Shown here: in pieces, positions 14,897-23,604 of the stretch | Numbering within the stretch: the first letter of the stretch is position 1 | Layout of the letters: each line of letters starts with the position of its first letter | Source of the DNA: Microvirga brassicacearum | Lineage (GTDB): Bacteria > Pseudomonadota > Alphaproteobacteria > Rhizobiales > Beijerinckiaceae | DNA: 35,745 nt | Assembly: GCF_008757455.1 (NCBI RefSeq) | Contig: NZ_VCMV01000020.1 | Coordinates: 23,642-59,386, forward strand | Direction: 5' to 3' | The notes under the pieces: generated by a model | The model's input: only the letters and a program-made list of their open reading frames with translations | Databases searched by the model: none | Told to the model about the DNA's origin: nothing | Translations under genes and position numbers: made by a program

Positions 14897-17134
14897 ATGA
14901 CGATGCTTGATACTGTCCCGTCGACTCCGCCGGCGGAGTCCTCCGGTTCGCCGCGTGTAACCTTGCTGGCGCGAGACATCGTGCTGCTGGTCTGGGACGT
15001 TCCGCAGGCCGTCCGCAACGTGGCGCCCCTGTCGGTGGTGGAGGGCGGAACCGTGACGCCGAACGCGTCCCTGCGGTTGACCCGTGTCGATGGCGGCACG
15101 CGGCTGCTATGGGCCTTGCGTCGTCACCAGCACGATTCCTTCACAGTTTGCCTTTCGGCCAAGCCGCTTGGCGGCAGCATCGATGTCGCGGTGGAACCCG
15201 ACGCTTCCCTCGAGCGCGTGGATGCGGCCGAACTTTTGCGCGATGTGGATGGAGCCGGCCGCATCGCATTCGTCTCGACGTTGTTCAATGTCTGGGGACC
15301 TTTGTTTCGCCTGCAACGCTCAAGCGAGTTCATCGGATTTCTCTCCGCGATCCTGCGCCACCTGGTCACATCGCCGGCCATCGCGACGCCGATTGCGCGC
15401 GCCGGCGACGAATTGGTTCTGGTTCGGACATCGCTGGCGAGCGACTTCGGCAAGGTCGACGCGATTTACGGCCTTTCCGGAGACGGCCCCACACGAATCT
15501 CCGCGCGGCCTCATCGGAATGTTGCCGCAACTGGCGGGCGCGATTCTCTCCACCTTCTCGCGGGCAGCCGGATTACCCGATCGCCGGATGCGCTCTTGAT
15601 CTTGATCGGACCCTCCGGATTGTCGGTGCGAACCCTTGAGGCAGCGCGTACGCGATTGCCCTCGATTGCGCGCTGGCTGAGCAAGCACGGCGAGACAGCG
15701 CCGCAGCTTCGCGAACACGTTCTGGGCGAGCTGGCCGTTCTTTCCGATGTCGGCTGCTCGATTGCACTCGAAGCGCAATTGCGCGCTCCCTTGCAGCCCC
15801 GGCGCGTCGTCGGGCAGGCATTGACCCCCACGGCAGAAATCGTCGATGCCCTGTCCACCTCCAGTGGCACGCTCGTGACCGGCTGGTATAGCGATCCTTC
15901 CAATCTTGTGGCTGGAGTCGAAGCGCTCGGCGCCGACCCGCATGACCTGACGAGCGCGCTGCATCGCTTTCCGGTGACCGTCAGCGATCCGAAGAGCGGC
16001 GCGCAGATCAACGCGACCGGCTTTGTGGCGTTGGCGCCCTCGCGCGGCGGCACGGCGCCGATCCTGCAGCCGCGTTTTCGGCTGCACCTGAAATCGGGCT
16101 CGCATCATACCCTCGTGCCGCCCACGCAGCCGATCAGCGCCGCGGATGCGCGTGCTGCGGCCTTGCGTGCGGTGCCGCCTGAACATGTGAGCGAGGACGT
16201 GCTGGCGCGGATTCTCGCACCGGTCATTGCCGACCTGCACGCCCGCACCGGCGCAGCTGTCGGTCAGCCAATCATACACACGTTTGGAACGCCGCTCGCC
16301 CGCCCGAAAGCGTCCGTCGTCATTCCGCTCTACAAGGTGCTCGATTATCTCCGGTTCCAGATCGCTGCGTTTGCAGCCGATGCCTGGTTTCGCGCCAACG
16401 CCGAGCTCATCTTCGTGCTCGATTCGCCAGATCAGTCAGCCGATGTCCAGCACCTGCTCGGGGGCCTCTATCTGATCTACGGCGTGCCGATGCTGCTCGT
16501 CGTGATGGAGCGCAATGCCGGCTACGCGCGCGCCTGCAACACCGGCGCGTCGGTTGCACGCGGCGGCGCGCTCGCAATGGTGAATTCGGACGTCATTCCC
16601 ACCGCCTCCGGGTGGCTCCAGGCGCTCGTCTCGCGTCTCGGCGGCTCGCGTCGCATCGGTGCCGTCGGCCCCAAGCTTCTGTTCGAAGATGGCTCGATCC
16701 AGCATGCGGGAATGTATTTCGAGAAAGATCATCGCGGGCGCTGGCTGAACCATCATTTCCACAAGGGCATGCCGCGTTCCTACGCGCCCGCTGCCGAGGA
16801 GCGCGTCGTCCCTGCCGTGACCGGAGCATGCCTCGTCATGCGGCGTACCCTGTTCGAGCAGGTCGGAGGCTTTACGGAGGATTACGTCATCGGCGATTAC
16901 GAGGACAGCGACCTCTGCCTGAAGATCACAACCGCCGGGCGGCGGATTTCCTACACCCCGGATGTCGAGCTCTATCACCTCGAACGCAAATCCATGTCGG
17001 TCAACGCCGACTACATGCGTGGAATCGCCTGGCAGTACAATTGCGCTCTCCATGCGGAGCGCTGGGGCGGCTTGATTGCCGCGATTTCCGCAGCCGGGCA
17101 ACGCCGCCGTAGAGAAAGGAAGGCCTTCTCATGA
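14897..17134 (+). CDS. Large two-part protein with C-terminal GT2 glycosyltransferase
   Basis: From the ATG at 14897 the product is 745 residues. About 465 residues of unrecognised N-terminal sequence include a GWYSDP segment near residue 329 that resembles modules in two neighbouring proteins. The C-terminal part from residue 472 is a GT-A fold family 2 transferase: ASVVIPLYKVLDYL, ERNAGYARACNTGASVARG, the NSDV metal/nucleotide site (563-566) and the acceptor-side EDSDLCLK motif with catalytic ED. It should transfer a sugar from an NDP donor at the cytosolic face of the membrane; specificity is unknown. It is the first gene of a run in which each start overlaps the previous stop. In the exp/wge locus a large GT (ExpE2/WgeB) holds the same place. 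An ATG at 14903 is an alternative start. Confidence 0.88.
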   Translation: MTMLDTVPSTPPAESSGSPRVTLLARDIVLLVWDVPQAVRNVAPLSVVEGGTVTPNASLRLTRVDGGTRLLWALRRHQHDSFTVCLSAKPLGGSIDVAVEPDASLERVDAAELLRDVDGAGRIAFVSTLFNVWGPLFRLQRSSEFIGFLSAILRHLVTSPAIATPIARAGDELVLVRTSLASDFGKVDAIYGLSGDGPTRISARPHRNVAATGGRDSLHLLAGSRITRSPDALLILIGPSGLSVRTLEAARTRLPSIARWLSKHGETAPQLREHVLGELAVLSDVGCSIALEAQLRAPLQPRRVVGQALTPTAEIVDALSTSSGTLVTGWYSDPSNLVAGVEALGADPHDLTSALHRFPVTVSDPKSGAQINATGFVALAPSRGGTAPILQPRFRLHLKSGSHHTLVPPTQPISAADARAAALRAVPPEHVSEDVLARILAPVIADLHARTGAAVGQPIIHTFGTPLARPKASVVIPLYKVLDYLRFQIAAFAADAWFRANAELIFVLDSPDQSADVQHLLGGLYLIYGVPMLLVVMERNAGYARACNTGASVARGGALAMVNSDVIPTASGWLQALVSRLGGSRRIGAVGPKLLFEDGSIQHAGMYFEKDHRGRWLNHHFHKGMPRSYAPAAEERVVPAVTGACLVMRRTLFEQVGGFTEDYVIGDYEDSDLCLKITTAGRRISYTPDVELYHLERKSMSVNADYMRGIAWQYNCALHAERWGGLIAAISAAGQRRRRERKAFS

Positions 17135-17967
17135 ACGTTCAACGCGCCATCACGGCACCGCAGCCGACGACAGGACTTTCCCCCGTGGAGGAGATGCGGC
17201 TGGCCTGCCTGATGCAGACCATCGAGCAGAATCGCTTTCTGCCCGCGCCCGCCGTCGAAAATGTGTTCGTGGGCGACGGCGATTACCGCGCCATCGGGGT
17301 GGAATTCCTCGGGCACCTCGTTCGGACCGGCGGCCTTCGGCGCCACGACCGCGTTCTCGATATCGGCTGCGGAATCGGCCGTCTTGCCGTGCCGCTCACG
17401 CAATATCTGGACTCCGCCACCGCGCGCTATGAGGGCGTCGATCCGGTCGGGGAGGGGATTGCGTGGTGCGCGCGGAACATCGGCAGCGTTTACCCAAATT
17501 TCCGCTTCTGCCAACTCGATGTCGCGCATGCGCTCTACAATCCGAACGGCTCCCTGCGCGGAGACGAAGTGGTGCTGCCCTTCTCCGACGACAGCTTCGA
17601 CTTCGCCGCCATGATCTCCGTCGCAACCCATCTTCCCGCAAATGAGATTGCCGCCTATGCGCGCGAGGCGATGCGTCTGCTGGCTCCGGGCGGGCGTCTC
17701 TTCGTCACGGCATTTCTCGTCACCCCAGGCGACGCAGGACGAGCGGAAGCGCGCCCGCGCTTCGTTCGCGGCGCGGAGGCCGGCAGCTGGTATGGCGATG
17801 TCTCGGCGCCCCTCGCCGCCATCGGGTTCGACCCCGGCATCGTCGAGAACGCTCTCGAGGAGGCGGGCCTCCGCATTGAGCGGGTCGATCTCGGCCATTG
17901 GCGCGCGGTTCCGAGCACCCATTACCAAGACATCATTGTGGCGGTTAAACCGGGAGCGCGCGCGTGA
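17131..17967 (+). CDS. Class I SAM-dependent methyltransferase
   Basis: This 278-residue cytosolic protein has the Rossmann-type methyltransferase fold. Motif I is VLDIGCGIGRLAVPL (75-89), the acidic residue after strand 2 lies in YEGVDPVGEG, a motif-II-like segment reads LPFSDDSFDFAAMISVATHLP, and the LLAPGGRLFVTAFLV strand follows. These features fit small-molecule or sugar methylation with S-adenosylmethionine. It overlaps the upstream GT gene by ATGA and the downstream GT4 gene by GTGA, so it is translated as part of the operon. By context it probably methylates a glycan or lipid-linked intermediate; a protein target such as the RTX protein cannot be excluded. The acceptor is unknown. Confidence 0.88.
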   Translation: MNVQRAITAPQPTTGLSPVEEMRLACLMQTIEQNRFLPAPAVENVFVGDGDYRAIGVEFLGHLVRTGGLRRHDRVLDIGCGIGRLAVPLTQYLDSATARYEGVDPVGEGIAWCARNIGSVYPNFRFCQLDVAHALYNPNGSLRGDEVVLPFSDDSFDFAAMISVATHLPANEIAAYAREAMRLLAPGGRLFVTAFLVTPGDAGRAEARPRFVRGAEAGSWYGDVSAPLAAIGFDPGIVENALEEAGLRIERVDLGHWRAVPSTHYQDIIVAVKPGARA

Positions 17968-19247
17968 GCAGCCGCATTCTGGTCGTCGCGCACAACCATC
18001 CGGAATTCCATCCCGGAGGCACCGAAATCTTCGCGCACGATCTTTTTTCGGAACTGCGAACGAGGCCCGACGTCGAGGCGCTGTTTTTGGCTGCCACCGA
18101 TCACCATCATCGGGAGCCGCGGCCCGGAACCAGTTTTCAGACCGTCGGCGATGCCGCCGACGAGGTTGTCGTGTGGAGCGGCCATTTCGACCGGTTCTAC
18201 ATGAGCCAGATCGACACCTATGGCGTGGTTCCTCAACTCCAGGGGTTGCTTGAAGAGTTCCGCCCCGACGTCGTGCACATTCATCATCTGCTGCTGCTCG
18301 GCGTCGAGTTCATCGCGCTCGTTCGACGCGTTCTGCCGGATGCGCGGATCGTCATGACGCTCCATGACTACTATGCGATTTGCGCCCATGATGGATTGAT
18401 GATGCGCACGAAAGGCCGGGAGCGATGTGATCGCGCGTCGCCCGGTCGATGCAACGCGTGCTTTCCCGAAATTTCATCCGACAAGTTTCTGCTGCGCGAA
18501 CGTCATCTCAAGACCATGTTTGGCCAGGTAGATCGCTTTCTCGCACCGAGCCAATTCATCAAGGACCGCTACGTCGCTTGGGGATTGCCCGAGAGCGTGA
18601 TCGAGGTCGTGGCGAATGGCCGGCCCGATGCGGCAGCCGCGCCCGTTCGCTCCTCGCCGGACGGCCGGCGCGCCGTGTTCGGATATTTCGGCAATCTCAA
18701 CCCGTGGAAAGGTATCGTCGGATTGCTCAACGCAGCACAAAGTCTGGCGCACGAGGTCGACGGATTCGCGTTGCGTCTGCACGGCGGCGCGCCGTTCCAG
18801 GCGAAGACTTTCACCGACGAGGTCGACGCGCTGGTGGCGGCAAACCAGCCGCATGTGGTGCGCGTGGGTCCCTATGGCCGCGACGAGATCGCCGATCTCA
18901 TGGCCGAGGTCGACTGGGTCGTCGTCCCGTCGATCTGGTGGGAAAACGCGCCGCTGGTGATCCAGGAGGCGTTTCGCCATGGCCGCCCCGTCATCGCCAG
19001 CAATATCGGCGGCATGGCAGAGGCGGTCCGCCACGGGATCGATGGTCTCCATGCGAGAGCGGATGATCCGGCCGCTCTGGCCCGTGTCATGCGCGAGGCG
19101 GCGGAAACACCGGGTCTTTGGAACAAACTCGTCGAAGGCATCAGACAACCAGCGCCGATCACCGAGGTCGCCGACCGGCACCTGGCGATCTATCGCAGCC
19201 TCCGTGCGCCAACCGACATGATGGGACAAGGAGCCGAAGCCGCATGA
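17964..19247 (+). CDS. GT4 glycosyltransferase with four-cysteine insert (copy 1)
   Basis: The 427-residue product is a GT-B fold family 4 transferase. The N-terminal half starts ILVVAHNHPEFHPGGTEIFAHDL (acceptor-side loop), with HIHHLLLLG and MTLHDYYAIC. The C-terminal nucleotide-sugar half has the FGYFGNLNPWKGI strand-loop and the WWENAPLVIQEAFRHGRPVIASNIGGMAE motif with the conserved EAF glutamate. Four cysteines (C140, C155, C163, C166; spacing x14, x7, x2) lie between the halves and recur at identical spacing in the paralogue at 22260. The start is GTG at 17964, overlapping the methyltransferase stop. A retaining transfer to a polysaccharide intermediate is likely; donor and acceptor are unknown. 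Confidence 0.88.
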   Translation: MSSRILVVAHNHPEFHPGGTEIFAHDLFSELRTRPDVEALFLAATDHHHREPRPGTSFQTVGDAADEVVVWSGHFDRFYMSQIDTYGVVPQLQGLLEEFRPDVVHIHHLLLLGVEFIALVRRVLPDARIVMTLHDYYAICAHDGLMMRTKGRERCDRASPGRCNACFPEISSDKFLLRERHLKTMFGQVDRFLAPSQFIKDRYVAWGLPESVIEVVANGRPDAAAAPVRSSPDGRRAVFGYFGNLNPWKGIVGLLNAAQSLAHEVDGFALRLHGGAPFQAKTFTDEVDALVAANQPHVVRVGPYGRDEIADLMAEVDWVVVPSIWWENAPLVIQEAFRHGRPVIASNIGGMAEAVRHGIDGLHARADDPAALARVMREAAETPGLWNKLVEGIRQPAPITEVADRHLAIYRSLRAPTDMMGQGAEAA

Positions 19248-20014
19248 GCGTCGCCGAAAAGAAGATCGCGGTTCCCGCAGTGGAATCGAGCGTCACCGCG
19301 CAAATTCAGGGCCGACTGGACGCGATCGAAGCGCGCCGGCTGTATGGCTGGGTCCGCGACCAGGCTCGTCCGCAGGAGCGGCTGCTTGTGCGCGTCCTGA
19401 TGGGCGGCCGGATGATTGCGTCCGCGACCGCCGACAGACCGCGCATCGATCTGCGTCGCAACGGCATCGGGGACGGCGCCTACGCATTCGAGGTCGAACT
19501 CCCGGGAGCCTTGTCGGAGGAGGAGCGGGAACGTCTCTCGGTCGTTGCGGTATCGCCGACCACCGGCCAGGAGATCGTCCTGCAGCCGCCGAGCCACACG
19601 GAGCGCACGGCGGAGGCTGCGGTGAACGCGCCTCTCAGCCGCGTTCTCGATCAACTCGAGGTGCTGATCGCCGCGCAACGCAGGTCGCAGATCATCCAGC
19701 GTGAGACCGCCGAGGCGCTTCGGAGCACGGCAGCCCAAGTCGAGCAGATGGCGTCGAACGAGGACGGCGTCGGTGCTGCCCTGGATCTGGTCCGCAACAG
19801 CCGGGACGATCTCGCTCAGCGGGTGGCGGATCTGGAGGTGTTTCTCCTCCGTTTCGATACGGTTTTGACCGGCTTTGATTCCCGCATCGCCGATCTGTCG
19901 AAAGCGGCCGACCGGCCCATGCGTCGGGCGGTATCGCTCCTGCTCATGCTCGGCGGCATTACCGCGACGGCGACCACCGCCATCCTGCTGGTCCTTTTGC
20001 GCGGAGGATTTTGA
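19244..20014 (+). CDS. Tail-anchored protein with GWxxD-type beta module
   Basis: This 256-residue protein has no enzyme motif I recognise. Residues about 18-90 (GRLDAIEARRLYGWVRDQARP ... VLMGGRMIASATADRPRIDL ... GDGAYAFEVELPG) look like a small beta-sandwich module found, in my experience, attached to rhizobial glycosyltransferases. A helical, partly coiled-coil stretch follows (about 125-215, heptad-like VLDQLEVLIAAQRRSQ, RVADLEVFLLRFD). One C-terminal membrane span (about 226-252, SLLLMLGGITATATTAILLVLL) ends with RGGF. The topology suggests a cytosolic scaffold anchored by its tail that may gather the glycosyltransferases at the membrane. It overlaps both neighbours by four and one bases. 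The frame is open further upstream, but the ATGA overlap at 19244 fits the operon pattern. Confidence 0.75.
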   Translation: MSVAEKKIAVPAVESSVTAQIQGRLDAIEARRLYGWVRDQARPQERLLVRVLMGGRMIASATADRPRIDLRRNGIGDGAYAFEVELPGALSEEERERLSVVAVSPTTGQEIVLQPPSHTERTAEAAVNAPLSRVLDQLEVLIAAQRRSQIIQRETAEALRSTAAQVEQMASNEDGVGAALDLVRNSRDDLAQRVADLEVFLLRFDTVLTGFDSRIADLSKAADRPMRRAVSLLLMLGGITATATTAILLVLLRGGF

Positions 20015-22257
20015 TGACGTCGATCCACGCACTCGTTGAGGCGCGTCATTCGGGGACGACGGAATTGGTCGCCGCCAACAGCCCGACCGATCATCTGACC
20101 CTTCCGCTCGACGGCGAGACGGCGCTGGCGGCGCCGATCGGCGATGACCTCGTGTTGATCTGCGGCGTCGCCGCCTCCATGTCGAGCCCCGCGCCGGTGT
20201 TGCTCAATGGCGATCCGACCCTGGCCATGACGGCGACCGTCGCGACATGGCGCCGGCATGGCGCTCCGCCGGAGGCCGCCATCGGTTTCGTCGCCATCGT
20301 GCCGCTGAAGATCGCCGGCCGCCTGCGCCTTCGCTCCATCGTCCTTCGGTGCGACGGGCAGCCGGTCCGCTATACGCTGGTCAAGCGCGCCGTTCCGCTC
20401 ACCAAGCTGATGCCGATTCTCTCGCAGGATGCGGGCGAGCACATTGCCGATGTGGCCGACACGATGGCGCAGGCGCTGATGAAGGGCCGGTCGAACACCG
20501 CTCGTGTCGCCGCCGCCATGTCGTTGCTCGCCGCAACCGCCCGCAATGACGGTTATGTCGAGGTGATGGGACCCGCGGATTCGGGAGAGATTTTTCTGCA
20601 AGGCTGGTCGAACGCTCTGCCTGTCGATCAATCCCGCGTCTTCGTCGCCCATGACGGCTATCATGCCGCCGAGCTGACCGCTGCCACCGTCGCTCGGGAC
20701 GACCTCGGTGGTGGCGCTCAGGGCTTCGTCGGCTTGCTGGCCGCAGCGGATGTGCCTTTCGACATCGAGCGCCTGAAGCATTTGTTTTTTCGGACGGCGG
20801 AAGGCTGGCGAACCCTCGAGATCTATCAACGTCGCGTCCTTCTCGCCTCGACCGATGTTCCGGCGCATATCCGTGATGTCCTGCCGCGCGCCTCTGCCGG
20901 CACCGAGACCCTGCAGTTGCTGCGCCGCGCCGGCGAGCGGTTCGACGGACGCGACACCGTGTCGTTGCTCGACAAGCCGATCCGCCTCGGCATGGACCTC
21001 GTGGTCGATGTTCCCGGCGGCGGCCTTCTCGTGAGCGGCTGGATGCTGGATCCCGAAGGCTCGGTCGATTCCGTCATCCTGCGCGCGAGCGGCGGCGGCG
21101 CGCCGGTTCATGCGAGCTGGACGCGCCTGCCGCGTCCCGACGTGACGGCGGCCTTCGAGCAGAACGACCTTTTCGCCGGCTGCATCGATCCGCGGCGACA
21201 CGATCATGGCTTTCTGGCCTTCGTGCCGGGCCTGTCTTCGGCTGATGACGAACCCGTCTATTTCGAGCTGTCGGTCGAGTCGAACGCGCTGGCGTTCTAT
21301 CCGCTGAAACCCGTCCGGGCGCTCTCGCGGCGAGCGCTGGAGCGGCTCGTCTCGACCCTCGACCCGCGGATGTCGGGAGGCGTCAAGGCCATCGAGCGCC
21401 ATATCGGCCCGATGATGCAGGCGCTTGACCATCCGGCTCCGCGTATCGTCGAGATGCGCGATTTCGAATTCGATGATTCAGCCTCGCGCACGGCGCTCGT
21501 CATGGGAGCGGGTCTCGATACCGAAGAGGTGTCCGTCGCGCTGTCGCTTCTGGCGCTCGATCCGGAAGTCGCCGACATGCCGATCGTGGTTTGCGTGCCG
21601 ATCGCGACCTTCGGCGACATCGCCTCGGAAGTTCAACGCCTGTCGGCCTTCTACGGATTGTCGGTGCGCCTGATCGCGGCGGACGGCGTGCAGGATGCCT
21701 GCGATGCGTTCGAGGCCGCCATCGGAGGCACCAAGGCCGAGACGCTGGTGCTTCTGGAATCCGGCGTTCTGCCTCGCCAGCCCGGCTGGGTGGCGCGGAT
21801 GCAGCGCGCCTACAACGCACGCGGCGGCAAGGTCCTGATCAGTCCGACGATCGTCTTCGAAGACGATTCGATTCGGTTCGCCGGGACATGGCTCGACGAT
21901 ACGGAACGTCTGCTGGTGGATCGTTTCATCGGCTACCCGCGCGATGTGGTGCGGGGCGCGGAGGCGATGGAGGTGATTGCGGGCACGACGGCATGCTGCA
22001 TCGTCTCGCGGGCAGCGCTTGCCAGCACCGGCGGCTTCGGGCGGACCTATCTCGGCGTCGCCGAGAAGGGACGGGATCTCTGCCTCAAGCTGAAGCTCGC
22101 CGGCATCCCGTCGCTCTGGCTTCCGGAGGTGGAAATGGTCGCAGCCGATGAGGACCACGGAGGTTCCGGGCTCGCCTGGCGCCGTCTGGCGCAGCGGATC
22201 GATCGCTGGAGCTTCAACCGGCGTTGGTCCCTTCTTGTGGCGAATATGCGAGGGTGA
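20014..22257 (+). CDS. Degenerate GT2-like protein, paralogue of the 14897 gene
   Basis: The 747-residue product has the size and layout of the GT at 14897 but lacks its catalytic residues. Aligned motifs are ESGV (582-585) for NSDV, FEDDSIRFAGTW for FEDGSIQHAGMY, and EKGRDLCLKL for EDSDLCLK, so the metal-binding Asp and the catalytic ED are missing. The nucleotide-binding strand is also not recognisable. The N-terminal half holds two GW-containing modules (near residues 197 and 342, LQGWS and VSGWMLDPEG). I read it as a non-catalytic partner or carbohydrate-recognition protein, not a pseudogene: the frame is intact and codon use matches its neighbours. GGAGG stands before the ATG at 20014, which shares its first base with the previous stop. 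Confidence 0.75.
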   Translation: MTSIHALVEARHSGTTELVAANSPTDHLTLPLDGETALAAPIGDDLVLICGVAASMSSPAPVLLNGDPTLAMTATVATWRRHGAPPEAAIGFVAIVPLKIAGRLRLRSIVLRCDGQPVRYTLVKRAVPLTKLMPILSQDAGEHIADVADTMAQALMKGRSNTARVAAAMSLLAATARNDGYVEVMGPADSGEIFLQGWSNALPVDQSRVFVAHDGYHAAELTAATVARDDLGGGAQGFVGLLAAADVPFDIERLKHLFFRTAEGWRTLEIYQRRVLLASTDVPAHIRDVLPRASAGTETLQLLRRAGERFDGRDTVSLLDKPIRLGMDLVVDVPGGGLLVSGWMLDPEGSVDSVILRASGGGAPVHASWTRLPRPDVTAAFEQNDLFAGCIDPRRHDHGFLAFVPGLSSADDEPVYFELSVESNALAFYPLKPVRALSRRALERLVSTLDPRMSGGVKAIERHIGPMMQALDHPAPRIVEMRDFEFDDSASRTALVMGAGLDTEEVSVALSLLALDPEVADMPIVVCVPIATFGDIASEVQRLSAFYGLSVRLIAADGVQDACDAFEAAIGGTKAETLVLLESGVLPRQPGWVARMQRAYNARGGKVLISPTIVFEDDSIRFAGTWLDDTERLLVDRFIGYPRDVVRGAEAMEVIAGTTACCIVSRAALASTGGFGRTYLGVAEKGRDLCLKLKLAGIPSLWLPEVEMVAADEDHGGSGLAWRRLAQRIDRWSFNRRWSLLVANMRG

Positions 22258-22259
22258 GA

Positions 22260-23567
22260 ATGACAAATCGATCGTTACGGGTGCTCGTCGTCTCCCACGG
22301 TCATCCGAGTTTCTCGCTCGGTGGCGGCGAGATCGCGTCCTACAATCTGCACAAGGGTCTCAACCGGATCGGAGACGCGGAATCCCGCTTCCTGGCGCGG
22401 GTCGGACATCCCGTCGTGCGACATGGCGGCACGGCGCTTCTCAGCTTGCGCCAGAAGCACGGCGAAATTCTCTACCACGCCGACGAATACGATCACTTCC
22501 TGCTCTCCAATCACAACACGGACGAGATCGAACGCGATTTCCTGCGCGTGGTGCGGGAGCTGAAGCCGGACGTGGTTCACTTCCATCATTTCATCGGGTT
22601 GGGGCTCGAATGCCTGTATGCGGTGCGGCGGGCGTTGCCCGAAGTCGTGATCGTCGTGACGTTCCACGAGTTTCTGTCGATCTGCCATCATCACGGACAG
22701 ATGGTGAAGACCGGCAGCACCAAACTCTGCCATCGCTCGTCCCCTGCCGATTGCAATGCCTGCTTCCCGGAGATTTCGCCGGCGCGTTTTCTGCGGCGCG
22801 AGTATTTCGTGCGCTCGCTTTTGCAGGTCGCCGACCACTTCGTCTCGCCGAGCCAGTTTCTTGTCGATCGTTATGTGGATTGGGGCCTTCCGGCCGAAAA
22901 GTTCACCGTCATCGAGAACGGCCTCGATATCAGCGCGCCGGTCGAGCCGCGCCCGCTCCCGGATGCGAAGGGGCGGCGGGCACGTTTTGCCTATTTCGGA
23001 CAGATCACCGCCTTCAAGGGCGTCGATGTTCTGCTCGATGCGGTGGCGCGCATTCCCGAATCCGTGTGGGGCGACGACGCACAATTGATGATCTTCGGCG
23101 GCAATCTCGAACGGCAGCCGAGCGCGTTCCAGGAGAAGATCAAGGCGCTGGTCGAGCGCGCCGGGACGCGCGTGCGCTTCTACGGCGCCTATCAGAACAG
23201 CGAAATGCCCCGGCTGATGAAATCCATCGACTGGACCATCATCCCGTCGATCTGGTGGGAAAACTCTCCGATCGTAATCCAGGAATCATTCTTCCACGGC
23301 CGCCCGCTCATTTGCAGCAATGTGGGCGGCATGGCTGAGAAGATCACCGACGGGGTCGATGGCCTGCATTTCCGGGTCGGGTCATCCGAAGACCTGATCG
23401 ACCGCATGGTCGAGGCACTCACCGATGCGACATTGTGGGATCGTCTGCGCGCCGGCATCCGGCGTCCCATCGACATCGACGAATGCGCGAGCGTTCACCG
23501 CGACCTTTACCGCGACCTTGCTTCACACCGAGCCGAAATCGATCCGGCCGCAATCCGCACCGCCTGA
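22260..23567 (+). CDS. GT4 glycosyltransferase with four-cysteine insert (copy 2)
   Basis: The 435-residue product is paralogous to the GT4 at 17964. It starts LRVLVVSHGHPSFSLGGGEIASYNL and contains VHFHHFIGLGLEC, VTFHEFLSIC, FAYFGQITAFKGVDVLLDAV and the donor-site motif WWENSPIVIQESFFHGRPLICSNVGGMAE. Cys residues at 142, 157, 165 and 168 have exactly the x14-x7-x2 spacing of the first copy, and both copies share CNACFPEIS. The ATG at 22260 lies two bases after the previous stop. Tandem paralogues with distinct flanks suggest two successive sugar additions, perhaps with different donors. No membrane span is evident, so it is cytosolic or peripheral. Confidence 0.88.
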   Translation: MTNRSLRVLVVSHGHPSFSLGGGEIASYNLHKGLNRIGDAESRFLARVGHPVVRHGGTALLSLRQKHGEILYHADEYDHFLLSNHNTDEIERDFLRVVRELKPDVVHFHHFIGLGLECLYAVRRALPEVVIVVTFHEFLSICHHHGQMVKTGSTKLCHRSSPADCNACFPEISPARFLRREYFVRSLLQVADHFVSPSQFLVDRYVDWGLPAEKFTVIENGLDISAPVEPRPLPDAKGRRARFAYFGQITAFKGVDVLLDAVARIPESVWGDDAQLMIFGGNLERQPSAFQEKIKALVERAGTRVRFYGAYQNSEMPRLMKSIDWTIIPSIWWENSPIVIQESFFHGRPLICSNVGGMAEKITDGVDGLHFRVGSSEDLIDRMVEALTDATLWDRLRAGIRRPIDIDECASVHRDLYRDLASHRAEIDPAAIRTA

Positions 23568-23604
23568 AACAGACACGCCACTCAGCAGGAATAGGAGACA
23601 CCCA

